NCBI GenBank assembly: GCA_030682795.1
Contig: JAUXNJ010000040.1
Span: forward strand, 178,272 to 242,271
Direction of reading: 5' to 3'
Length of the DNA stretch: 64,000 bases
From: Sphingobacteriaceae bacterium
GTDB lineage: Bacteria > Bacteroidota > Bacteroidia > UBA7662
Part shown: piece after piece, positions 27,423 to 34,688 of the stretch
Layout of the letters: every line of letters begins with the position of its first letter
How positions within the stretch are numbered: position 1 is the first letter of the stretch
Position numbers and translations under genes: made by a program
Notes under the pieces: generated by a model
Told to the model about the DNA's origin: nothing
The model's input: only the letters and a program-made list of their open reading frames with translations
Database searches by the model: none

Positions 27423-28340
27423 ATGTCAGCAATAAGTACCAAACATCTGATCAGCATCAAGGAGCTCAGCACGGCTGACATTGAAACCATTTTTAATACA
27501 GCTGATAATTTTAAGGAGGTCATCAACCGCCCTATTAAAAAGGTGCCTTCCTTGCGCGATATCACCATTGCCAACATCTTTTTCGAAAATTCAACCCGCA
27601 CCCGCTTGTCGTTTGAGCTCGCCGAAAAGCGCCTCTCAGCCGATGTGATCAATTTTTCGGCCTCAGGCAGCTCGGTTTCTAAAGGTGAAACGCTCATCGA
27701 TACGGTTAAAAACATCTTGGCCATGAAAGTCGACATGGTGGTGATGCGCCATGCCAATGCCGGTGCTTGCGAGTTTTTATCACGCAACATCGACGCCAAG
27801 GTGATCAATGCCGGCGATGGTGCCCATGAACATCCTACGCAGGCCCTGCTCGACGCCTTTTCTATCCGCGAAAAATACGGCAAGGTAGAAGGCCTCAAAG
27901 TGGCCATCATTGGCGACATCCTGCACTCAAGAGTGGCGCTCTCCAATATTTTTTGCCTACAAAAGTTAGGCGCCGAGGTCATGGTTTGCGGACCAACTAC
28001 CCTCATGCCCAAGTTTATTGGCGAACTCGGTGTAAAGGTGTCGCACAACGTCCGGGAAGCACTCGAATGGTGCGATGTTGCGAATGTTTTACGCATCCAG
28101 CTCGAGCGACAGGCCACCCGCTATTTCCCTTCCCTGCGCGAATACACCCTGCACTTTGGCATCAATCGCCAATTGCTTGAAGCAGTGGGGCGCGACATCA
28201 CCATCATGCACCCAGGCCCCATCAACCGTGGGGTGGAATTAAATTCGGATGTTGCCGATTCGAGCCAATCCATCATCCTCAACCAGGTAGAAAACGGGGT
28301 GGCCATTCGCATGGCTGCGCTTTATTTACTGGCGAATTAG
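27423..28340 (+). CDS. pyrB: Aspartate carbamoyltransferase, catalytic subunit
   Basis: A 305-residue enzyme that condenses carbamoyl phosphate and aspartate, the committed step of pyrimidine synthesis. Carbamoyl-phosphate residues are in FFENSTRTRLSFE (STRTR at 57-61), and in GDGAHEHPTQALLDAF (HPTQ); the aspartate side has RIQLERQ and HPGPINRGVEL. No regulatory pyrI follows, so the enzyme is probably the unregulated trimer type or pairs with a subunit encoded elsewhere. It starts at ATG 27423, one base after the pyrR stop. Confidence 0.96.
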   Translation: MSAISTKHLISIKELSTADIETIFNTADNFKEVINRPIKKVPSLRDITIANIFFENSTRTRLSFELAEKRLSADVINFSASGSSVSKGETLIDTVKNILAMKVDMVVMRHANAGACEFLSRNIDAKVINAGDGAHEHPTQALLDAFSIREKYGKVEGLKVAIIGDILHSRVALSNIFCLQKLGAEVMVCGPTTLMPKFIGELGVKVSHNVREALEWCDVANVLRIQLERQATRYFPSLREYTLHFGINRQLLEAVGRDITIMHPGPINRGVELNSDVADSSQSIILNQVENGVAIRMAALYLLAN

Positions 28341-28363
28341 GGCTGGTTCTGTCGTTCAATGAA

Positions 28364-28816
28364 TTATTTGAAACTGCTGTTCAAAGTAGGTGTTTCTTCT
28401 CCTACAAAGGCATTGTGCTCGACAATGGCTTGTTGTACCAATTGCCCGCCTTTAATGTAGTAGTAAAAGGGCAAGACACCCGTAACGGAGCTGAGCTGCA
28501 TGACCAATAAGCCAGGGACGCTCGCACTGGCAAAGGGTAAGGCAACTGCAAACAGAGCCGTGCTTGCAATGGTGGTGACATTGCCTTTGCGAATCATTTG
28601 CCTGGCTTCGGCATAAGTGTTTTGGGCTTGTGCTCCTTCCAAATACGGCCCGATTCGCTTCATGGTAAAACCAAATTTGATATCGGTGGCGGTACCCTTA
28701 CTGAACTTACGCCCTTTCATTTCTATCGGTTGCCCCTTATTTAGGTCAACATCTTGTGCCTGAACGTGCTGATTGCCTAAAAGCAACCAAACAACAATAA
28801 AGATGGTGTACTTCAT
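28364..28816 (-). CDS. Exported protein of unknown function
   Basis: 150 residues with a signal peptide (MKYTIFIVVWLLLGN, cleavage after VQA). The middle, KFGFTMKRIGPYLEGAQAQNTYAEARQMIRKGN, followed by a glycine-poor hydrophobic stretch (residues ~78-120), resembles small Bacteroidota proteins with one or two membrane segments and no assigned role. TAACTTTG on the minus strand (28831-28838) is a possible -7 element just upstream. Convergent with pyrB, 23 bases apart. Confidence 0.65.
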   Translation of the reverse strand: MKYTIFIVVWLLLGNQHVQAQDVDLNKGQPIEMKGRKFSKGTATDIKFGFTMKRIGPYLEGAQAQNTYAEARQMIRKGNVTTIASTALFAVALPFASASVPGLLVMQLSSVTGVLPFYYYIKGGQLVQQAIVEHNAFVGEETPTLNSSFK

Positions 28817-28902
28817 GAGCTTTTTCTTTCAAAGTTAACTAGCAAAGAAATACAAGGCAAATGAAAATATCCACAGCTAAAATTGAAAGTTTTGGGCCAG
28901 GC

Positions 28903-29604
28903 TTAGTGACAAGCTGGCGCAGCAGCTTCCTCTTGATAAAAAGTGGCGGTATTCGGACTCAGGTAGGGGATACCCAATCCTAGGCCGCGGAGAATAAAAA
29001 TGACCGCCAATACTACCACCAAGGCAGTGCTAAATTTCTTAAAGTAAGGTGTTAGGGCAGGTAAAACCTTGCGGTCGAGCAGGGCTACTGCCAATAAAGC
29101 GGGAATGGTACCCAAGCCAAAAGCAGCCATAAACAGGGCCGAACCCGTTGGGTCGCCTACCATCAATGCCGCCGCAATGGCCATATACACCATGCCGCAT
29201 GGTAAAAGTCCATTTAAAATCCCTGTAAAAAACTGACTGGCCACCCGCGGTTTATAAAAGATATCGCCAAACCAATCCTTCAGCCATCCAAACGAAACTT
29301 TGGGCAGTTTTTGAAAGAAGGGCAATCGTGGCACCGCAATCCACAACAGCAAAAGCACGCCAGTAACCACTGAAACCACTTCTTGCAGTCCGCTCAATTG
29401 CAACCCCTTGCCGAAAATCCCCAGCAACAAGCCCATCCACGTATACGTAAATACGCGCCCGAGGTTGTAGCTGATTCGCAGGGTTAAAAACTTGCCAAAA
29501 GCGCCGCTTTTACCGGGGAGGGCGAGTACCAATGGACCGCACATGCCTACGCAATGCAGCGAACCCACAAATCCCAATGCCAAGCCTGCCAATAAGTAAT
29601 TCAT
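28903..29604 (-). CDS. Sulfite exporter TauE/SafE-like (DsbD_2) membrane protein of the cbb3 locus
   Basis: 233 residues with about six membrane segments. The opening LALGFVGSLHCVGMCGPLVL is the marker of the DsbD_2/TauE-SafE-like family found in cbb3 oxidase gene clusters, where members are thought to help copper or thiol-redox handling during oxidase assembly. A second motif is FTGILNGLLPCGMVYMAI. It overlaps ccoH by four bases. The C-terminus ends in CH after a short Ala-rich tail. Confidence 0.85.
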   Translation of the reverse strand: MNYLLAGLALGFVGSLHCVGMCGPLVLALPGKSGAFGKFLTLRISYNLGRVFTYTWMGLLLGIFGKGLQLSGLQEVVSVVTGVLLLLWIAVPRLPFFQKLPKVSFGWLKDWFGDIFYKPRVASQFFTGILNGLLPCGMVYMAIAAALMVGDPTGSALFMAAFGLGTIPALLAVALLDRKVLPALTPYFKKFSTALVVVLAVIFILRGLGLGIPYLSPNTATFYQEEAAAPACH

Positions 29605-30041
29605 TCTACATTGATTCGATGCTCACTGAAATAGCCAGTGCCATTGTGGTAAGCCTTGAGGGTCACCACCCAGCGGCCGGTACCCAAACGCTCGTTGCCA
29701 ATGCGGTAACCCGCTTGGGTAAATTCGGTCCAACTGATTTCAAAATCGCGTTTTTGGTCGTTGGGACGGTAAAAGTCAACCGAGCCACTGTCGGCCCGCT
29801 GCAGCAGCTCGGGCAAGCTAAAGCTCAACGCCCCGTTTTCTTGCGTAAGTACCACTTCTTCCGCCAAACCGAGTAGGTTTTCTTTTTGAGTAATCACCTC
29901 TTGGTAGCGCAATTCTTTGGCATAATAATCGGTATCCACCAATTCGTTTTTGTTTTGGGTGCTGTAGATGGTGAAGCCAATCATAAAGCTACAGAAGAGA
30001 ATCATGGCAACGATGATGCCGCCGGGCCAAATTTTGAACAT
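29601..30041 (-). CDS. ccoH: FixH/CcoH family cbb3 assembly protein
   Basis: 146 residues: one N-terminal membrane segment (IWPGGIIVAMILFCSFMIGF) and a periplasmic beta domain. The order KNELVDTDYYAKELRYQEVI is typical of Bacteroidota FixH, as is a C-terminal GRWVVTLKAYHNGTGYF. CcoH is needed for stable assembly of the cbb3 oxidase. It starts two bases after ccoG and overlaps the DsbD_2-like gene by four. Confidence 0.88.
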   Translation of the reverse strand: MFKIWPGGIIVAMILFCSFMIGFTIYSTQNKNELVDTDYYAKELRYQEVITQKENLLGLAEEVVLTQENGALSFSLPELLQRADSGSVDFYRPNDQKRDFEISWTEFTQAGYRIGNERLGTGRWVVTLKAYHNGTGYFSEHRINVE

Positions 30042-30043
30042 AA

Positions 30044-31456
30044 TTAATTGGTTGAGGAGGTGTTAAAGCTTGTTTTGACGGTTTCTACTACTTCGCCATT
30101 GTGCACAATGTCGATGATGATGGGCACCTGAGGTGCGGTGAGTTGAGCAGCTTCGAGGATCACAAAAACGGCTCCTTCGCGGTAACCTTGTGGCGGTACG
30201 GTGAAGTTTTGTCCTACCAATTGCAGCCTACCTACAGGCTCCCGCAAAACGTACGACACCTCTAAAGCATCAAAACTTTTGTTGATGGTTTTTACCATGT
30301 AGAGGTTTTTCACCGAGCCGTCGGCTTGCAGCACCGACATCTGGCCACGCGCCCGCAAAATGCTGGTTTCGGTGATGGTGCGGGTGGTGAGCAAATAGCC
30401 GAATAGCACGAGTAAAATGCCTAACAAGGCGCTGTAAATAACGACCCGTGGGGTAAATACCTTGCGCACCTTGGCTACAATACTGTTCTCAGAGGCATAT
30501 CGGATGAGGCCACGGGGCTTGCCCACTTTGTCCATTACCTCGTCGCAAGCATCAATACAAGCGGTGCAGTTTACACACTCTAGCTGGGTGCCGTTGCGGA
30601 TGTCGATGCCGGTAGGACAAACCACCACGCACTGGTTACAGTCGATACAGTCGCCCAAACTTTCGTCGCGGTTGCGGCCGTGCTTGCCCCGGGGTTCGCC
30701 GCGCACAAAGTCGTAGGCCACGTTTAAGCTGTTGCGGTCGAGGAGCACGCCTTGCAAGCGGCCGTAAGGACACACAATGGTACACGCCTGCTCTCTAAAC
30801 CACCAGTACACAAAAAAGAAAACGCCCGTAAACAGCACCAAAGCCACAAAGGAGCCGGCATGCTGTGATAAGGGCTCGCTGATCATCTTAAACAGCTCAT
30901 CGCTGCCTACCAAATAGGCTAAAAAGATGTTGGCGATGAAAAAGGAGATGGCGAAGAATATGGCAAATTTGATACCCCGTTTCCTGATTTTTTCAGCGTT
31001 CCAGTCTGCGGCAGCCAGTTTTTTCTGAGCTACATAGTCGCCATCAATCCAATATTCAATGCGCCTAAAGAGCATTTCCATGAAGATGGTCTGGGGACAA
31101 ATCCAGCCGCAAAACAAGCGCCCGAAAACGGCCGTAAAAAGCACAATGAACACCACCAGGGTGATGAAGCCAAGTACCAATATCTTAAAGTCCTGGGGCC
31201 AAAAAGCCACGCCGAACAGGATGAACTCCCGCTCCAGGAGGTTGAAAAGCATGAATGGATGTCCGTTTACACGGATAAAAGGCCCACTAAACATCAGCGC
31301 GAGCAATACATAGCTCACGATTTTACGCGCGTTCCAGTAACGGCCTTTTGGTTTTTTGGGATGAAAAAAAACGCGTTCGCCTTTGTCATCTACAGATGTA
31401 AGCGCGTCGCGGAAACTTTTATCGGTTTTGGTGATGAGTGGTTCTTGTGCTGCCAT
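30044..31456 (-). CDS. ccoG: CcoG, Cu(II)-reducing assembly protein of cbb3 oxidase
   Basis: 470 residues (FixG/RdxA). Membrane segments flank CGWICPQTIFMEMLFRRIEYW; two ferredoxin-type [4Fe-4S] motifs follow (CIDCNQCVVVCP and CVNCTACIDACD, about residues 275-310), then a membrane segment and a C-terminal Ig-like periplasmic domain. In other bacteria CcoG reduces Cu(II) to Cu(I) for the oxidase binuclear centre. The 85-base gap to ccoP contains a stem-loop. Confidence 0.95.
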   Translation of the reverse strand: MAAQEPLITKTDKSFRDALTSVDDKGERVFFHPKKPKGRYWNARKIVSYVLLALMFSGPFIRVNGHPFMLFNLLEREFILFGVAFWPQDFKILVLGFITLVVFIVLFTAVFGRLFCGWICPQTIFMEMLFRRIEYWIDGDYVAQKKLAAADWNAEKIRKRGIKFAIFFAISFFIANIFLAYLVGSDELFKMISEPLSQHAGSFVALVLFTGVFFFVYWWFREQACTIVCPYGRLQGVLLDRNSLNVAYDFVRGEPRGKHGRNRDESLGDCIDCNQCVVVCPTGIDIRNGTQLECVNCTACIDACDEVMDKVGKPRGLIRYASENSIVAKVRKVFTPRVVIYSALLGILLVLFGYLLTTRTITETSILRARGQMSVLQADGSVKNLYMVKTINKSFDALEVSYVLREPVGRLQLVGQNFTVPPQGYREGAVFVILEAAQLTAPQVPIIIDIVHNGEVVETVKTSFNTSSTN

Positions 31457-31492
31457 GAGCCCAATGCCTGTTTGAGGTATAATTTTTAAATC

Positions 31493-31522
31493 CAGCTACC
31501 GAAGCCTAAACTCCGGTAGCTG
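31493..31522 (-). promoter_or_regulatory. Stem-loop between ccoP and ccoG
   Basis: Nine-base perfect arms 31493-31501 and 31514-31522 with a 12-base loop. On the minus strand no T run follows, so it is unlikely to be a full terminator; an RNA-stability or partial attenuation element separating structural and assembly genes is possible. Confidence 0.45.
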
Positions 31523-31541
31523 TATAACGCCAAGCTTTCGC

Positions 31542-32099
31542 TTATTGCTCGTAGAGGTCGCCCTGCGGCTCCTTCGCATTGGCAGGTTCGGTGCCGTACA
31601 AGCTTTGGATGTAGCTCGACACTTGGATGATCTGCTTCTTGCTTAAACTCTTTTCCCACGGAATCATGCCCTTTTCGGCTACACCATAGGTAATTACTTT
31701 CACGTAATCTTCAATCTTATTGCCGTGGATGTAATAGTTGTCGGTGAGGTTTGGACCAACACCGCCTTCGCCATTGGCACCGTGACAAGCCAAACAGTTG
31801 GCGTTGTAAATGCCTTTGCCTGCTTCTAAATCACTGGCCTCGGTAGAAAAGGCTACTACAAAGCTGCCCGCATTGGCTGCTTCGAAAGCTGCTTTTTGCC
31901 GCTCAGCTGCTGCCATCTCTAAACGATACTCCTCTTCCTGCGAAGGTGCCGTTTTAAATACATGGTAGTTGAGCAAGTAAATAATGCCAAATACAATGGT
32001 GAGATAAAAAAGGTATATCCACCAGGGAGGAAGGTCGTTGTCGAACTCCTGAATGCCGTCGTATTCGTGGTCGGTTAATTCGTCTTGTTTTTTAGCCAT
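31542..32099 (-). CDS. ccoP: cbb3 oxidase subunit CcoP, single-heme form
   Basis: 185 residues. A membrane anchor (residues ~25-47, after PPWW) leads to one cytochrome c domain with the heme site CLACH at 102-106 and the axial Met in KGMIPWEKSLS. Proteobacterial CcoP is ~300 residues with two hemes; this shorter one-heme form is common in Bacteroidota. It delivers electrons to the oxidase. Its start is 5 bases after the small ccoQ gene. Confidence 0.92.
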   Translation of the reverse strand: MAKKQDELTDHEYDGIQEFDNDLPPWWIYLFYLTIVFGIIYLLNYHVFKTAPSQEEEYRLEMAAAERQKAAFEAANAGSFVVAFSTEASDLEAGKGIYNANCLACHGANGEGGVGPNLTDNYYIHGNKIEDYVKVITYGVAEKGMIPWEKSLSKKQIIQVSSYIQSLYGTEPANAKEPQGDLYEQ

Positions 32100-32104
32100 G
32101 ACTT

Positions 32105-32281
32105 TTAGCTTTTAGATGGTTGATCGTCGTGTAACGGGAGGTTGCTGATTTCAGTGATGTCAGCCTTGCTTTGCCGGAACACCCAAACGAGCATTCCGGT
32201 AAAGAAGGTGAAGAATAGTACAAAGGAGATGATCGGGTAGATGCTTACTCCGGTGATGGCTTCTAGGCTTTCGCGTATCAT
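32105..32281 (-). CDS. ccoQ: Small CcoQ-like cbb3 oxidase subunit
   Basis: A 58-residue reading frame found by reading the gap between ccoNO and ccoP. It starts MIRESLEAITGVSIYPIIS, has one membrane helix (residues ~14-35, rich in F and V) and ends in a short polar tail. Position, size and topology match CcoQ/FixQ, which stabilises the oxidase. It starts 6 bases after the ccoNO stop and ends 5 bases before ccoP. Confidence 0.82.
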   Translation of the reverse strand: MIRESLEAITGVSIYPIISFVLFFTFFTGMLVWVFRQSKADITEISNLPLHDDQPSKS

Positions 32282-32287
32282 ATCCTG

Positions 32288-34399
32288 TTATTTATTGGTT
32301 TTAATATCGGTGCCCAAACGTTGCAAATACGCAATGAGGGCTACCATTTCGCTGTTTTCGCCTGCAGTGATGCCGTCTTTTTTGAGGTTGGCCACTACCT
32401 GCGCTGCCTGTTTTTGCAAGTCAGCATTGGCTTGGTCTTCGAAACCTTCGGCGTATGGCACGCCCAAAGTGCGCATGGCATTGATCATCTTAGGAGTGAG
32501 GCTGAGGTCAATGTCTTGTTTTGCTAACCAGCCGTAGGCAGGCATGATTGAACCTGGACTCATAGAAGTGGGTACCATCATGTGGTTGTAGTGCCAGCTG
32601 TCGGGGTATTTGCCACCTAAGCGGTGCAAATCGGGACCCGTACGCTTCGATCCCCATAAGAAGGGATGGTCGTACACAAACTCACCGGCCTTGCTGTACT
32701 CGCCATAACGCTCGGTTTCAGAGCGGAAAGGTCGCACCATCTGGGAGTGACAGCCCACACAACCTTCTTTGATATATACATCACGTCCGTGCAATTCCAA
32801 AGGAGTATAAGGTTTTACCGCGGCAATGGTTGGAATGTTGCTCTTGATTAAGAAGGCAGGCATAAATTCTACCACACCACCAATCAAAATGGCAATGGTT
32901 ACGTAAATAGAGAAGGCGATAGGCTTGCCTTCCAATTTGCGGTGCCAGCTGGCGTCAGCCGCATGGTGATCCACTTCAGCTTCTTGCACCAAGGCAGGCT
33001 CGTTGGCAATCAATTTGCCGTTGGCTGCAGTTTTAAAGAGGTTGTAGGCCATGATGATGGCACCCACCAGGTAAATCAAGCCACCGAATGCACGAATCAT
33101 ATACATCGGCACGATGTTGATCACAGTTTCGAGGAAGTTTGGATATTGCAGGTTGCCTTCAGGGGTGAACTGTTTCCACATCAAACCTTGCGCAATACCA
33201 GCCCAATACATGGCAATTACCCAGAACAGCATGCCAATGGTGCTCAACCAAAAGTGCAGGTTGGCGAGTTTTACGCTATGCAATTTGGTATTGAAAATGC
33301 GGGGAATGATCCAATACATGATGGCGAAGGTCAACATGCCGTTCCATCCCAAAGTACCCACGTGTACGTGTGCAGGAATCCAGTCGGTAAAGTGGCTCAA
33401 GGCATTTACGGTTTTGAGCGAGTGCATCGGACCTTCGAAAGTGGCCATGCCATAACCTGTTACAGCTACCACCATCATTTTCAAAATAGGATCCTCACGC
33501 ACTTTGTCCCACACACCCCGCAAGGTGAGTAAACCGTTGATCATACCACCCCACGATGGCGCGATGAGCATGATGGAGAATACCACGCCGAGCGACTGTG
33601 CCCAATCGGGTAAAGAGCTGTACAGCAAGTGGTGCGGACCCGCCCAGATGTAGATGAAAATCAACGACCAGAAGTGGATGATCGACAAACGGTAAGAGTA
33701 AACCGGACGGTTAGCCGCTTTGGGCATGAAGTAGTACATCAGGCCTAAATAAGGCGTAGTGAGGAAGAACGCAACCGCGTTGTGGCCATACCACCATTGT
33801 ACCAAGGCATCTTGAACGCCGGCGTAATAGCTGTAGCTCTTGAAGAGGCTAATAGGAAGCTCAAAGCTGTTTACGATGTGCAAAACAGCCACGGTAATGA
33901 AGGTAGCGAGGTAGAACCAAATGGCCACATACATATGCTTTTCACGGCGTTTGATGATGGTCATGATCATGTTCACACCAAAAACTACCCACATGAGGGC
34001 AATGGCAATATCGATCGGCCACTCTAGCTCAGCATACTCTTTGCTGCTGGTCATGCCCAAAGGCAAGGTGATGGCTGCCGCTACAATGATAAGCTGCCAG
34101 CCCCAGAAGTTGATGTTACTGAGGGTGTCGCTCCACATGCGCGTTTTGAGCAAACGCTGTAAGGAGTAATACACGCCCATGAAGATGGCATTACCTACAA
34201 AAGCGAAGATCACTGCATTGGTGTGCAGCGGCCGAATACGCCCGTAGGTCGTGTACTGGTTCCCTAAGTTGGCGTCGGGCCAGAACAGTTGCGTGGCAAT
34301 GAGCACGCCCACCAGCATGCCCACCAGCCCCCAAATAACAGACGCCCAGGCAAAATTCCGGACGATCTTGTTGTCGTAATGAATGGTAATTTGTCCCAT
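32288..34399 (-). CDS. ccoNO: cbb3 oxidase subunits I and II fused (CcoN-CcoO)
   Basis: 703 residues. Residues ~1-480 are CcoN, the 12-helix heme-copper subunit with ligands in GRIRPLHTNAVIF, WYGHNAVAFF, the CuB pair in GPHHLLY and the heme pair in IPAHVHVGTLGWNGM. After a linker and one anchor helix, residues ~530-703 are CcoO with the heme site CVGCH and MSPGSIMPAYGWL. The fusion is typical of Bacteroidota. It is the high-affinity terminal oxidase for low-oxygen respiration. Confidence 0.96.
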   Translation of the reverse strand: MGQITIHYDNKIVRNFAWASVIWGLVGMLVGVLIATQLFWPDANLGNQYTTYGRIRPLHTNAVIFAFVGNAIFMGVYYSLQRLLKTRMWSDTLSNINFWGWQLIIVAAAITLPLGMTSSKEYAELEWPIDIAIALMWVVFGVNMIMTIIKRREKHMYVAIWFYLATFITVAVLHIVNSFELPISLFKSYSYYAGVQDALVQWWYGHNAVAFFLTTPYLGLMYYFMPKAANRPVYSYRLSIIHFWSLIFIYIWAGPHHLLYSSLPDWAQSLGVVFSIMLIAPSWGGMINGLLTLRGVWDKVREDPILKMMVVAVTGYGMATFEGPMHSLKTVNALSHFTDWIPAHVHVGTLGWNGMLTFAIMYWIIPRIFNTKLHSVKLANLHFWLSTIGMLFWVIAMYWAGIAQGLMWKQFTPEGNLQYPNFLETVINIVPMYMIRAFGGLIYLVGAIIMAYNLFKTAANGKLIANEPALVQEAEVDHHAADASWHRKLEGKPIAFSIYVTIAILIGGVVEFMPAFLIKSNIPTIAAVKPYTPLELHGRDVYIKEGCVGCHSQMVRPFRSETERYGEYSKAGEFVYDHPFLWGSKRTGPDLHRLGGKYPDSWHYNHMMVPTSMSPGSIMPAYGWLAKQDIDLSLTPKMINAMRTLGVPYAEGFEDQANADLQKQAAQVVANLKKDGITAGENSEMVALIAYLQRLGTDIKTNK

Positions 34400-34404
34400 A
34401 AGTT

Positions 34405-34602
34405 TTATTTGTGATTTTGTTTAGGTGTGGATTCAGTTGTTGAAGTGGTTGAGGCGGCCACCTGCTGGTCTTCGAATAACATGCGCACCGAAGGGGTGTA
34501 GGTATCGTCGTACTGACCGCTTTTTACACTCCAGATAAACGCCCAGAGGAAAAGGGAGGCTACAACTACGCTGACGCAAATAAGGACGACGATGATGGCC
34601 AT
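34405..34602 (-). CDS. ccoS: cbb3 oxidase assembly protein CcoS
   Basis: 65 residues: one membrane helix followed by the CcoS motif AFIWSVKSGQYDD. CcoS is required for cofactor (heme and copper) insertion in the cbb3 oxidase. The rest is a Thr/Ser-rich tail. It is 5 bases upstream of ccoNO and 86 bases downstream of ccoI. Confidence 0.93.
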   Translation of the reverse strand: MAIIVVLICVSVVVASLFLWAFIWSVKSGQYDDTYTPSVRMLFEDQQVAASTTSTTESTPKQNHK

Positions 34603-34688
34603 ATGTTAAATATATAAATTTGTTGAATTCGAAAAAAGAAAAGCTCGTTGCGCGCTTTTAAACCGTCTATCGTGATCAGCTAGGTTCC

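Noticed and set aside
28364..28816. Extra cbb3 assembly gene
   Set aside because: It lies next to the locus on the same strand but lacks any cofactor motif and seems to have its own promoter, so I leave it as unknown.
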